The translations under genes and the position numbers were made by a program. From Lysobacteraceae bacterium (GTDB lineage Bacteria; Pseudomonadota; Gammaproteobacteria; Xanthomonadales; Xanthomonadaceae), in contig JAEUPQ010000032.1 of the NCBI GenBank assembly GCA_016789405.1, positions 62,001 to 126,000 on the forward strand: 64,000 nucleotides of DNA, read 5' to 3'. Position 1 is the first letter of the stretch. Each line of letters opens with the position of its first letter. Shown here piece by piece: positions 45,503 to 53,958 of this stretch. The notes beneath the pieces were generated by a model. The model saw nothing but the letters and a program-made list of their open reading frames with translations. It was not told where the DNA came from and did not search any database.

Positions 45503-45519
45503 GTCGCAAAACCTGCGAC
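45503..45519. promoter_or_regulatory. Dyad in the recA upstream region
   Basis: GTCGCAAAACCTGCGAC, a perfect 6-bp inverted repeat with a 5-base centre, 62 bases ahead of the recA start. It may be an operator or a leader hairpin. It does not resemble the lexA operator found next door. Confidence 0.35.
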
Positions 45520-45600
45520 GCCCTGAAATCTATTTGCGAAACCGTTGGCGAGGGATCGGCGAATGACGCATCAACGTGTAGGAATTCCCCACGTCGGTGC

Positions 45601-46245
45601 TCAACGATTCGGCCGCACGAGTCCGCAATACAAGCCTTCGATGCTGAAGTCCTGGTCGGGGAGGACTTCGATCGGCGCGTGACTGGGATTGCGCGGCAGC
45701 AGGCGGATGCGGTCCTTGCCGATCTTCAGCAGCTTGACGGTGATGGCGTCGTCGACCCGGGCCACCACGATCTGCCCGGAGCGGGCCTCGCTGGTGCGGT
45801 AGACCCCGATCAGGTCGCCTTCGAAGATGCCTTCATCGATCATCGAGTCGCCCTGCACCTTGAGCAGGTAGTTCGGGGCCGGCGAGAACAGGGCGCGATC
45901 GAGCAGGATGTAGTCGTCCGAGCGCAGATCGGCACCGATCGGCAGGCCGGCGGCGACGCGGCCGAGCACCGGCAGGCGCAGGGCCTCATCGGGCAACGCG
46001 GGGGCAGGCGGCTGGTCCAGGGCGTCATTGGCGGCCTCATGGACGAGGCGGATACCCCGCGCCTGCCCCGGGATCCGGCGGATGTAGCCGGCCTGCTCCA
46101 GGGCTTCGAGGTGGTACTGCGCGGCGCGGACGCCCTTGAAGCCCATGGCATGGGCGATCTCGGTCTGCGAGGGCGAGCCGCCGTCGGCGGCCACGCGCTC
46201 GGCGATCAGGGCAAGGATGGCTTGCTGGGTATCGGTCAGGTCCAT
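45601..46245 (-). CDS. lexA: SOS repressor LexA
   Basis: 214 residues. N-terminal winged helix (SPSQTEIAHAMGFKGVRAAQYHLEALEQAG). The autocleavage site Ala99-Gly100 (GRVAAGLP), Ser134 (QGDSM) and Lys171 (ITVKLLK) are all present, so RecA-stimulated self-cleavage should work. It is next to recA, and its promoter carries a perfect operator three bases from the start codon. No ribosome site is visible ahead of the ATG. The recognition helix differs from that of E. coli LexA, in line with the different operator. Confidence 0.97.
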   Translation of the reverse strand: MDLTDTQQAILALIAERVAADGGSPSQTEIAHAMGFKGVRAAQYHLEALEQAGYIRRIPGQARGIRLVHEAANDALDQPPAPALPDEALRLPVLGRVAAGLPIGADLRSDDYILLDRALFSPAPNYLLKVQGDSMIDEGIFEGDLIGVYRTSEARSGQIVVARVDDAITVKLLKIGKDRIRLLPRNPSHAPIEVLPDQDFSIEGLYCGLVRPNR

Positions 46246-46247
46246 GG

Positions 46248-46282
46248 TTAGTAGTAATACTACTAACCACCTTTCCCGTCAA
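46248..46282 (-). promoter_or_regulatory. lexA promoter with LexA operator over the -10 box
   Basis: On the minus strand TTGACG (46282-46277) and TATTAC (46259-46254) are 17 bases apart. The perfect 19-bp palindrome TTAGTAGTAATACTACTAA (46248-46266) covers the -10 box and ends two bases before the ATG (46245). This is the operator type described for Xanthomonas LexA. Transcription would start about at the ATG. Confidence 0.85.
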
Positions 46283-46312
46283 CGATCCTGACACTTCGTG
46301 ACCACGAGCGCC

Positions 46313-46816
46313 TCAAGGCGAGCCGATCAGTCGATCCAGGCCCTCCAGCGCGGCGGCGACCGTCTGGCGCCGCACGGCATCGCGGTCGCCTTCGAACTGG
46401 AACAGTTGCGCGTGCGCGTAGCCGCCACGGCGCTTCCAGCCGATCCAGACGGTACCGACCGGCTTGTCGGGTGCACCGCCACCAGGACCGGCGATGCCGG
46501 TCACCGCGACCGCGATGTTGGCGCCGGCGTGGGTCAGCGCGCCGGACACCATCTCGACGACGGTCTCGCGGCTGACCGCGCCGTGGTGTTCGAGGGTTTC
46601 GGGACGGACGCCGAGCATGGCCTGCTTGGCTTCGTAGCTGTAGGCGACCATGCCGCAGTCGAACCAGTCGGACGAGCCGGCGATGTCGGTGACGGTCTTG
46701 GCGATCCAGCCGCCGGTGCAGCTTTCGGCGGTGACGAGGCTGAGCCGGGCGGCACGGAAGCGCAGTCCGAGCGCTTCGGCATGGTCGCGAAGCTCGGCGT
46801 CGGTGGGAAAACTCAT
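46313..46816 (-). CDS. pncC: Nicotinamide-nucleotide amidohydrolase PncC (CinA C-terminal family)
   Basis: 167 residues. The family blocks are clear: SLVTAESCTGGWIAKTVTDIAGSSDWFDCGMVAYS with the catalytic Ser, AVSRETVVEMVSGAL, AVAVTGIAGPGGG and KPVGTVWIGW. It converts NMN to nicotinate mononucleotide in the pyridine nucleotide cycle. MSFPTDAEL (46816) is preferred to a start four codons upstream. In E. coli pncC precedes recA directly; here lexA lies between. Confidence 0.93.
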   Translation of the reverse strand: MSFPTDAELRDHAEALGLRFRAARLSLVTAESCTGGWIAKTVTDIAGSSDWFDCGMVAYSYEAKQAMLGVRPETLEHHGAVSRETVVEMVSGALTHAGANIAVAVTGIAGPGGGAPDKPVGTVWIGWKRRGGYAHAQLFQFEGDRDAVRRQTVAAALEGLDRLIGSP

Positions 46817-46949
46817 GCGGTGGTCCAACTCGGTCGGCGCGGGTGCGCGCCCGGTGCCGGCATCATACCGATGGCGCCGGCCGCACAGGCAACGGCCCGC
46901 GCGAGGCGGGCCGTTGCGATGCTGCTGCGGATGGCGGTCGCGCCTGCCC

Positions 46950-48449
46950 TTACTTCTTCTCAGGCGCTGCCGGGGCCGGGGCTGCGGGTGCAGCAGGTGC
47001 GGCGGCGGCGGGCAGCGTCCTTGGCGGGATGATGCAGTTCTTGCCGCTGTCGTCGCTGGTGAACAGGCTGGTGCAGATGTGGCTCACGTTCAGCGGCTTG
47101 GCGGTGTCGAAATTGTGGCAACCGAAGCAGTTGGGGATGTACGAGGAATCGCCCTGCTGGAAGGTCTCCATGCTCATGTTCGCCAGTTCCAGCGAACCGC
47201 GCTGCGGGCTGTTCGGGTCACCAGGCACCACCGACCCGTTGGACATGTGCGGCACCGGCGCATTGCCGGACGAAGCACCGCCCTTGGTCCAGATGCCGCC
47301 GATCATCTCGTAGTTCTTCCAGATCGCCATCGGATCGGTGTCCGGTAACACGGTCAGCATGCCCTTCGGACCGACCAGCTGTTCGTTGAGCTGGGTGATC
47401 GCCGCGAAGTTCGACTGGTTGTTGTTGCCGTTGACCGACTCACCCTGCTGGTTGCCCCACGCGTACTGGCGACACACGTTGTTCGGCGTGCCGGTCAGCG
47501 GCTGCGGATCCTGCTGCTGGTTCGGCGTGTTGAACTTGAAGCTGCTGCAGTTGGCGCTCGGCTGACCCGAGGTCTTCTGCGGGTTCTGCGTGAGGCAGTT
47601 GGCCGCGTCCGCGCTGGTGAAGGACCAGCCGGACGTCGGCATGGCACTGGTTCCATCGCACAGGGGCGCATTCGTCTTGTGTTCGAAGGTGGCCCAGATC
47701 ATCTCGGGATGGTTCTGGGTCCAGTTGGCGATGTGGAAGCCGACCATGCCCAGCGTCACCTGCTGCTTCGTGCCGGGCAGCGTGGCCTGCATCGAGTAGT
47801 AGGTCGGATCGGGTTGCGGCAGGACCTTCCAGGCCACCTTGATCTCGAACGTGCCCCAGGCGAAGCCTTCCTGGGTGGAGTCGCACATCGCCTTCGAATA
47901 CCAGGTGTTGTAGAGCAGGATGTTGCCGTTCTGGTCGTAGAGGGCGTTGCCGTCCGCCTGCGAGTCCTCGAAACCCTGCGGCTTGTCGTCGCGGATGTCG
48001 AGCATCAGCGCCGCCTTGGCCTGGCCCATCAGCGCGGGAAGCGAACACTGTCCGTTCTTGACCTTCGGGTTGTGCAGTCGATTGGTCTCGAACACCCGGT
48101 TGGCGCCCGTCGACGGATCGCTCGCCGGCGACACCTGGGCGAGGAACCACTGCCACGAGAACTGGTAGAAGTCGCAGAAGGTCTCGGCCGTCGGGACCTC
48201 CGCCGGCGGATTCGGGCTGGTGATCCAGCTCTGGCTGGCCTGGCAGATCGACGCGGCCTCGGGCTTGGCGACTGCAGCGACTTCGGGCTTGGCGGCCGGT
48301 GCGGCCTCTTCCTGCTTGGAACCGCAACCGGTCAACGCCAGCGCGAGCGCGACGGTGGTGGCGAGCGCATGTGGTGCGTAGCGGACGCGCGACACGCGCC
48401 GTGCGGACGCGTGCGCGGACGACGACTTGGACATCGACGGCTTGGACAT
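46950..48449 (-). CDS. Mono-heme cytochrome-like lipoprotein of unknown function
   Basis: 499 residues. Signal peptide with lipobox LTGC at about residues 39-42, an alanine-rich linker, then a large domain (about 65-430) rich in Trp, Asn and Cys (WQWFLAQVSPASDP, GFAWGTFEIKVAWKVLPQ, MVGFHIANWTQNHPEMIWATFEHK). A single heme-binding CFGCH lies at 441-445 (CxxCH). The end is alanine/proline-rich. I do not recognise the family; the large domain is not a normal cytochrome c. The protein should sit in the outer or inner membrane facing the periplasm. The TonB-dependent receptor gene is 320 bases away on the same strand, upstream in transcription. Confidence 0.75.
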   Translation of the reverse strand: MSKPSMSKSSSAHASARRVSRVRYAPHALATTVALALALTGCGSKQEEAAPAAKPEVAAVAKPEAASICQASQSWITSPNPPAEVPTAETFCDFYQFSWQWFLAQVSPASDPSTGANRVFETNRLHNPKVKNGQCSLPALMGQAKAALMLDIRDDKPQGFEDSQADGNALYDQNGNILLYNTWYSKAMCDSTQEGFAWGTFEIKVAWKVLPQPDPTYYSMQATLPGTKQQVTLGMVGFHIANWTQNHPEMIWATFEHKTNAPLCDGTSAMPTSGWSFTSADAANCLTQNPQKTSGQPSANCSSFKFNTPNQQQDPQPLTGTPNNVCRQYAWGNQQGESVNGNNNQSNFAAITQLNEQLVGPKGMLTVLPDTDPMAIWKNYEMIGGIWTKGGASSGNAPVPHMSNGSVVPGDPNSPQRGSLELANMSMETFQQGDSSYIPNCFGCHNFDTAKPLNVSHICTSLFTSDDSGKNCIIPPRTLPAAAAPAAPAAPAPAAPEKK

Positions 48450-48623
48450 CGAACGTTCTCCCTGGCTGATACCTGACGTTGCGGAACGCCGGTGCCCGGC
48501 GTTTCCTCCTCATCGAGTGCACGCGGCGCGATGCGCGGCGTCACCGGATCCCTGCGATGGCCGCATCCGGCGGCGCATCCCCGCGGCGAGGATGCGCGTA
48601 CCGCCGGAATCGCGCAACCTGCA

Positions 48624-48652
48624 AAAACAGACGGCCCGCAGGTGCGGGCCGT
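48624..48652 (-). terminator. Rho-independent terminator of the second TonB receptor
   Basis: ACGGCCCGCA-GG-TGCGGGCCGT on the plus strand (10-bp perfect stem), followed on the minus strand by CTGTTTTTGC. It lies 118 bases after the receptor stop codon at 48770 and ahead of the mono-heme gene, which therefore probably has its own promoter in 48450-48620. Confidence 0.8.
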
Positions 48653-48769
48653 CCAGGTCGCGATACAGCATCGATGCGGAATCAGGTCGGGATCAGAACG
48701 GTCCCGGCATGGTGCCGATGCGGGATCAACCCCGGATCGGCACCGGATCCGATCCGCATCGAATGCGGA

Positions 48770-51292
48770 TCAGTAGCGCATGCGGAAGGTCACGCCGTAG
48801 GTGCGCGGCGAACCGAGGAACGCGTTCCACGAACCGGTCTGCAGCGGTGCGTCGAAGGCCACCTGCATGTACTCGGCATCGGTCAGGTTCTGGCCCCACA
48901 GTTCGACGTCCCAGCGGCCATCCTGGCGACCCAGCACGAAGCGGGCGTTGACCAGGGTGTAGGCGTCCTGTTCCTTCTGCGGATCGAGGTCGGAACCGGT
49001 GTTGTAATCCGACATGTACTTGGCGCCGATCGTGGCACGGGCTTCGAGGCTGCTGCCCAGTTCCCACTCGTAGCCGACCGAGCCGGTGAGCGACCACTTC
49101 GGTGCGAAGCTGGCGCGGCTGCCGGGCAGCAGCGCGAGATCGGCATCGGGCAGCGGATCGTCGCCGTACTTGGTGTCCGCATAGGTCAGGCCGGACTGGA
49201 CCATCCAGCCGCCGGTCTTCCACAGCAATTCCGCGTCCAGGCCCTGCGAGGTGACCTTCGGGATCGAGCGGACCACGAAGCTGGTGCCGAGGAAGCTGTT
49301 GAGCTGGAAGTCGCTGTATTCCTGGTGGAACAGGGTCGCGTTCAGCAGCAGGTTGCCGCCCATCCACGTCGTCTTGGCGCCCAGCTCGTAGCTGTCGACG
49401 AACTCACCCGCGAACGAGGTGTCGTCGACCGGCACGATGCCCGAGGTGCCGCTGGACAGGCCGTTGTTGGACTGCACGCGGTCGAGGTTGAAGCCGCCGG
49501 CCTTGTAGCCGCGCGCCGCCGAGAAGTAGCCCATCACGTGTTCGTTGAAGCGGTAGGCCGCCTTGATCGTGCCCGACCATTCCTTCTCGTCGCGGTCCTG
49601 CTCGGTCACGCGACCGTTGTGGCGCACGTTGGTCCACGGCAGGCAGGCGAAGCCCACCACCTGCGGCGCTGCCGCCGAGGCCTGGGCCACGGTCAGGCCG
49701 CGCGCGACCAGTGCCGCGACGACCTGGGCCGGATTGGTCAGCATCGCACCGCAGCCGAGACCGCCGTTCGGGTTGCTGTAGCGCGACTCCAGCTCCTTGC
49801 TCTCGCGGGTGTAGCGCAGGCCGAAGGTCAGGTCGAAGGCATCCGTGACGTGCCAGGTGTTGTTGGTGAACACCGCGAAGCTCTTCGCTTCCTGCCGGTA
49901 CTGGTCGGACGCGGCGTGACCGGCGAACACGGTGCCGAACGGACGGCCGGACGCCTGCGACAGGAACAGCGGCGCGGTCGGGCTGGTGGCGAGCGCCGGG
50001 TTGATGCGCGACAGGAGCGCGATCGACAGGTAGGGCTCGTAGGCCGCGCCGATGCGGTAGGCCTCGTTGCGGTCGAGCGATTCGTCGGAATAGAACACGC
50101 CGAACAGCCAATCCAGCTTCTCGGTCGAGCCGGCCAGGCGGATTTCCTGGCTGAAGGTCTCGAACTGCGAGTAGTTGTCCGACTTCTGCGGATTGCGATA
50201 CAGCAGGTCTGCGGTGCTGAAGTCGAAGTCCAGGCCGTTGACCGAATCCCACTCGCGCTGCGCGGTGATCGAGGTCAGCGTCGCATTGCCGAACCAGCCG
50301 GTGTCCCAATCGATCTGCAGCGAGTGTCCCGTGTCGCCGATGTACTGGGCCGTGCTGCGATTGCTCCACGCACGACGGGCGTAGGGATCGGCAACGGGCG
50401 CGACGCCGGTGTCACCGGGAACGGGCGTCAGCGCATCGAGGATGGCGGCCGTCGGGCCGCGCACGATGGTGGCGCCGGTGCAGCAGTTTTCGTCGCGGTC
50501 CGACTCGTCGTAGGTGAACAGGATATCCAGCGTGTCGGTCGGTTCGATGAGGAACTGCGCACGGAAGGTGTGGTAGTTCTGGTCGTAGTCCTCGCGGTCG
50601 AAGCGCGGACCGCTGCCCGTGTTCACGTCCATGAAACCGTCGCGCTTGCGCATGGCGCCGAACACGCGGAACGCGGCGATGTCACCCATGCCCTGGCTGT
50701 ACGAGAGGGACCCGCCCAGCGCGCCGTAGTTGCCGACGGTCACCTCGCCCTCCAGGGTCTGCTGGTAGGTCGGGCGCTTGGTGACGACGTTGATGACGCC
50801 GGCCGAGGTGTTCTTGCCGAACAGGGTGCCCTGCGGGCCCTTCAGCACTTCGATGCGTTCAAGCTCGCCGAGGTCGCCGAAGCCGACACCGTTGCGAGGA
50901 CGGTAGACGCCGTCGATCACCACGCCGACGGAGGATTCCAGGCCGGCGTTGTCACCGACCGTGCCGATGCCGCGGATGCGGGCGGTGGTCAGTGCTTCGC
51001 TCTGGGTACTGGTCACGGTGAGGCCGGGCACCAGTACCTGCAGGTCCTTGACGTCGCGGACACCTGCGTCGTTCAGCATTTCCGACGACAGCGCGGTGAC
51101 CACCACGGGAACGTCCTGCAGCGCTTCTTCGCGCTTCTGCGCGGTCACGACGATCTTGTCGAGCGTCCCGGCTTCAGGATCCTCGCCGGCGCCGGCGTCC
51201 TGTGCCAGCACGATGGGCGCGTGGGCGGCGCCCATCAGCGCCAGAACGAGCGCGTGGGCGAGTCGATTGCGTTGCGGTGCACGGTGAGCCAT
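48770..51292 (-). CDS. TonB-dependent outer membrane receptor
   Basis: 840 residues. Signal peptide to about residue 31 (AAHAPIVLAQ). The TonB box region KIVVTAQKREEALQDVPVVVT is of the large 'VTAQKREE' class, then plug blocks LVPGLTV, RIRGIGTVGDNAGLESSVGV, VEVLKGPQGTLFGKNTSAGVINVVTKRPT. The barrel ends in TFRMRY with a final Tyr. Receptors of this class often take up large organic ligands; the substrate here is unknown. No transporter or regulator gene is coupled to it. Confidence 0.95.
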   Translation of the reverse strand: MAHRAPQRNRLAHALVLALMGAAHAPIVLAQDAGAGEDPEAGTLDKIVVTAQKREEALQDVPVVVTALSSEMLNDAGVRDVKDLQVLVPGLTVTSTQSEALTTARIRGIGTVGDNAGLESSVGVVIDGVYRPRNGVGFGDLGELERIEVLKGPQGTLFGKNTSAGVINVVTKRPTYQQTLEGEVTVGNYGALGGSLSYSQGMGDIAAFRVFGAMRKRDGFMDVNTGSGPRFDREDYDQNYHTFRAQFLIEPTDTLDILFTYDESDRDENCCTGATIVRGPTAAILDALTPVPGDTGVAPVADPYARRAWSNRSTAQYIGDTGHSLQIDWDTGWFGNATLTSITAQREWDSVNGLDFDFSTADLLYRNPQKSDNYSQFETFSQEIRLAGSTEKLDWLFGVFYSDESLDRNEAYRIGAAYEPYLSIALLSRINPALATSPTAPLFLSQASGRPFGTVFAGHAASDQYRQEAKSFAVFTNNTWHVTDAFDLTFGLRYTRESKELESRYSNPNGGLGCGAMLTNPAQVVAALVARGLTVAQASAAAPQVVGFACLPWTNVRHNGRVTEQDRDEKEWSGTIKAAYRFNEHVMGYFSAARGYKAGGFNLDRVQSNNGLSSGTSGIVPVDDTSFAGEFVDSYELGAKTTWMGGNLLLNATLFHQEYSDFQLNSFLGTSFVVRSIPKVTSQGLDAELLWKTGGWMVQSGLTYADTKYGDDPLPDADLALLPGSRASFAPKWSLTGSVGYEWELGSSLEARATIGAKYMSDYNTGSDLDPQKEQDAYTLVNARFVLGRQDGRWDVELWGQNLTDAEYMQVAFDAPLQTGSWNAFLGSPRTYGVTFRMRY

Positions 51293-51790
51293 GAGATCCC
51301 CTCTTACCTTGTCGTTATATGTGGTGACGATCCGTCCCCGCGACTGCCGTGGCCCTCATGGCCTTCCGGCAGGGGCGTCGTTGCGAGCCCCGCCGTCCCG
51401 GCCTGAAAACACCTGGCCTCGTACAACCCGACCCCATGGAAGCCGATGCCTCGTCGCACCGGTCTCCGACCGCCGCGGAGCGACCGTGAGGCGACGGTAG
51501 CACAGGAAACGTGACCTGTGACCATGGCCTCCGGCACGTACGCACGCGTTGCAGTGCAGCACGGACGCAGGCATGCGCTGGCATACTGTGCGGCCGTCTC
51601 CGGCGCCCTGCCGGACCGTTCGAGCCGACCTTGTCCCCGCCGCCTTCCGTGTCCGAATCCACGCCTTCTTCCCGCGCGTCCGCCGAGCAGCATACCCCCC
51701 TGATGCGACAGTAAGAGCGTGTGGCATATTGCGCTAAGATAACAAATATAAATCAATTAGTTATAAATACTCAAAAGAGGGCGAGATAGA
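51293..51790. other. Non-coding region upstream of the TonB receptor
   Basis: Nearly 500 bases without a convincing gene. The first part (51293-51700) is GC-rich and will include the receptor promoter. From about 51720 on, the base composition falls sharply (AAGATAACAAATATAAATC), marking the border with the mobile element on the right. Confidence 0.6.
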
Positions 51791-51791
51791 T

Positions 51792-51812
51792 TTGGCTACG
51801 AATTGGCTACGA
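51792..51812. repeat. Direct repeat TTGGCTACGA at the left end of the element
   Basis: TTGGCTACGA at 51792-51801 and again at 51803-51812, one base apart, followed by a T run. Pairs of TTGGCTAC words of this kind are familiar next to integration points of tyrosine-integrase elements, so this may be an arm site or attachment region. No tRNA gene is nearby. Confidence 0.45.
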
Positions 51813-52023
51813 TTTTTTGAGCCCAAAAGCCGTTGTCTCTTGCCCTAAAAAACCGGCTCGCACGCGAGGGGATTTCTTCGCGGTTGATGAAGACATGAAT
51901 CACGCAGACGGGCTGCAAACCAATCGCTTCGCTGTTGTCCGAAAGCAGCACTTTCCATGCGCATCTACGCTCGCATTTCTCAATCGTGAGCAGTGGGTTT
52001 CGCAGCACGCAGTAGATCAACAT
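51796..52023 (-). CDS. Possible small protein at the left border
   Basis: A 75-residue frame of lower GC than the chromosome. The middle (WKVLLSDNSEAIGLQPVCVIHVFINREE) reads like true protein and the end (SRFFRARDNGFWAQKIVANS) lies over the TTGGCTACGA repeats. It may be a 3' or 5' remnant of a larger gene or a genuine small cargo gene. No family is recognised and no strong ribosome site is seen. Confidence 0.35.
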   Translation of the reverse strand: MLIYCVLRNPLLTIEKCERRCAWKVLLSDNSEAIGLQPVCVIHVFINREEIPSRASRFFRARDNGFWAQKIVANS

Positions 52024-52140
52024 TGCAGTCCATGGAAGGGCTTTGCGACTGTCAAACGTAACGCGTTTCGTTGAGTGCGAAATGCGTATCAGATTTCCTC
52101 TGTTTACAATGGCGCTTTAGAAAAAGAGGATGCAAATAGG

Positions 52141-52920
52141 ATGAGCAGCAGCTTTTACAGGGACGTGGCGGCGATGGTTGCAGAAGCGATTGAGAGCCTA
52201 GTGACCTACGAGCGTGGCACTGGGGAAAGTGGAGCCTCTGAAGCGTTCAAGTCCATCAAGAACGCCGGCCACGCATTTCTTGATGGGGACAAGCTCAAGC
52301 CCTTGATCCAAGACACTGTGGGAATACGCCACGAGCGCGAAGTGACGAATGCGGCCCTTACCGCAGCTGGCTTTAGCACGTTGACCAAGGCACCGACCAG
52401 CCACAACGCACCCCTTCATAACGCGCTTGCGACTCTGAGGACGCACGTCGACCGCTTACTTGAGCAGGCTGAAGCAGCCGAGGCCACGGGCCCGCACGCC
52501 AGAAGCGGAACGAAAAGTCTGTCGGCTGCTTTTATCTCCGAAAACCGCATCGACGCCCTTCGGCAACTCCAGGGCACGCACCTAGATCCCAGAAAACTGA
52601 TTCGTCTGCTAGAAGAGATAAATCTCGCATTTGAGAATGAATGCTACATGGCCACCGCAGCCCTGACCCGGGCTGTGATGGATCATATCCCTCCGGTCTT
52701 CGGCTCTGCTTCATTCGTGCAGTTCGCCGCAAGCTCTCCCAAGTCGATCAAGCAGGCGATGGAGAACTTGCAAGAGTCGTTGAGGAAGATCGCGGACGCA
52801 CACCTGCATTCTCCGATGCAAGCGCGGGAAGTTATTCCTGAGCGTCAACAGGTGGTCGGATTTCAAGGCGCCGTCGATGTCCTCGTGGGTGAAGTCATCC
52901 GCAAACTGTCGTCCAACTAA
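52141..52920 (+). CDS. Hypothetical cargo protein
   Basis: 259 residues from the ATG at 52141 (MSSSFYRDVAAMVAEAIESL); GAGG lies about ten bases upstream. The protein is all-helical, with no signal peptide. The C-terminal half is the most conserved-looking: INLAFENECYMATAALTRAVMDHIPPVFG, then AMENLQESLRKIADAHLHSPM and a final VDVLVGEVIRKL. Proteins with such a HIPP-x-F-x core occur as single cargo genes in mobile elements; function unknown, defence is possible. GC is well below the core. Its last 26 bases overlap the convergent peptidase gene. Confidence 0.7.
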   Translation: MSSSFYRDVAAMVAEAIESLVTYERGTGESGASEAFKSIKNAGHAFLDGDKLKPLIQDTVGIRHEREVTNAALTAAGFSTLTKAPTSHNAPLHNALATLRTHVDRLLEQAEAAEATGPHARSGTKSLSAAFISENRIDALRQLQGTHLDPRKLIRLLEEINLAFENECYMATAALTRAVMDHIPPVFGSASFVQFAASSPKSIKQAMENLQESLRKIADAHLHSPMQAREVIPERQQVVGFQGAVDVLVGEVIRKLSSN

Positions 52921-53737
52921 AAAGTTTCGGATCGAACGACCAGTCGCGCCATGCTGGCGACATCGCCCAGTCGGATTCCCACCACTTCAAGACCAACCCG
53001 CAGCCGTGCATCGACTCCTGGGAAGTCGGGCAGAGCCACGCGTATCGCTCCCCTTCCCAAGCGGTCGGCACCGAACGCCAACGGTCCAACTCCAACCCAA
53101 AGCCTACTTCCCGGGCCGCTACGCGCCCGTCGGTGCGGCGCCGCTCACGGATGGCCATCCGGCAGTCGTTCCTCAGCTCAACGTGCGGCAAGTCCTTGAA
53201 CGTCGTCCAATGCCCGCCCCAACGCAATCCCGCTTTCGTCGCGAGCTCGCCATAACGCTCGTAGCCTCGGCGGACCCATTCGTCGTTGATATCCCAAGTC
53301 GCCTGCCCACGCTTGAACACCGCGCTGTCGGCAGCGAGTCCATAGTTGTGGCAGGAGCGGCCCGGACCGACTTGGGTGACACCCTGCCCGGTCGCCAGCA
53401 GTTCTGCTTGGCGCTTTTCTGAACGGTGGCCCTCGACCAGGCGAACGTCGTAGCCCTCGCGCCTGAGCTGAGCGTAGATGTTTTCAAGCTTAGCCTTCAG
53501 CAGCGGATCCATACCGACCCACGCACCTTTCGGGATGCGGCGGTGAAACAAGCGCGAGATCAGAGAACGCTTGGCCGGCGCGACGTCGTGGGCATGGGGC
53601 TCTTCAGGCGCGCCGATGTCCGCGTCGAGCGGGTGCACGGCCGACGGTGGATTCTGGATGTAGGGGAATTCTTGAGCCTGCGCAACGTGGGCGGTCAAGG
53701 CGAGCGATGCGACCAACGCGATCGACTTTACGAGCAT
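52895..53737 (-). CDS. Secreted M15-family peptidase
   Basis: 280 residues. Strong AAGGAGG ribosome site; signal peptide MLVKSIALVASLALTAHVAQA. The M15 fold is at about 75-190: DPLLKAKLENIYAQLRREGYDVRLVEGHRSEKRQAELL, then the zinc ligands in CHNYGLAADSAVF (His, Asp) and WKDLPHVEL-type HVEL (here KDLPHVELRND). Enzymes of this group (VanY, phage endolysins, Ply) cut peptidoglycan stem peptides. In a conjugative element such a secreted enzyme may open the cell wall for the transfer machine. The C-terminal 80 residues have cysteines and tryptophans and no match. Confidence 0.85.
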   Translation of the reverse strand: MLVKSIALVASLALTAHVAQAQEFPYIQNPPSAVHPLDADIGAPEEPHAHDVAPAKRSLISRLFHRRIPKGAWVGMDPLLKAKLENIYAQLRREGYDVRLVEGHRSEKRQAELLATGQGVTQVGPGRSCHNYGLAADSAVFKRGQATWDINDEWVRRGYERYGELATKAGLRWGGHWTTFKDLPHVELRNDCRMAIRERRRTDGRVAAREVGFGLELDRWRSVPTAWEGERYAWLCPTSQESMHGCGLVLKWWESDWAMSPAWRDWSFDPKLFSWTTVCG

Positions 53738-53760
53738 GGTTCCTCCTTCTGGCGTTCGTT

Positions 53761-53958
53761 CCGCCGTGGGTGCGGCGGAATTCTTTTTGGGTAGGTGCGC
53801 CTACCCTCGATCGAACCTGAATTGGAGGAATGCGCAAGTGGGCTTGCGCTCGCGCGCTCGCGCGTTAAAACGAGAGTGGCGCCGGGTGCCCCTCCTTCCT
53901 CGGCGTCGGCGGGCCTTGGGTAGGCCCACCCCCCGGCGGGCAACTGCCGGGGGTTTTT
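53761..53958. promoter_or_regulatory. Dense hairpin block between the M15 and autotransporter genes
   Basis: Five hairpins in 200 bases: CCGCCG/CGGCGG at 53761-53778 followed by AATTCTTTTT; GGGTAGG/CCTACCC at 53789-53806; GCGCAAG/CTTGCGC at 53832-53849; GGGCC/GGCCC at 53911-53927; and a terminator with stem CCCCCGGC/GCCGGGGG then TTTTT at 53930-53958. It lies in a divergent gap and ends 77 bases before the autotransporter start. It may be a leader attenuator, a small RNA, or the origin of transfer. Confidence 0.5.

Noticed and set aside
45574..45594. Imperfect palindrome around GGAATTCC between lexA and recA as a second LexA-type operator
   Set aside because: The outer arms are out of register by one base and it does not match the lexA operator; it is probably chance.
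44344..46251. A 635-codon plus-strand frame opposite recA and lexA
   Set aside because: It crosses two well-known genes and their promoter on the other strand; a shadow of GC-rich codons.
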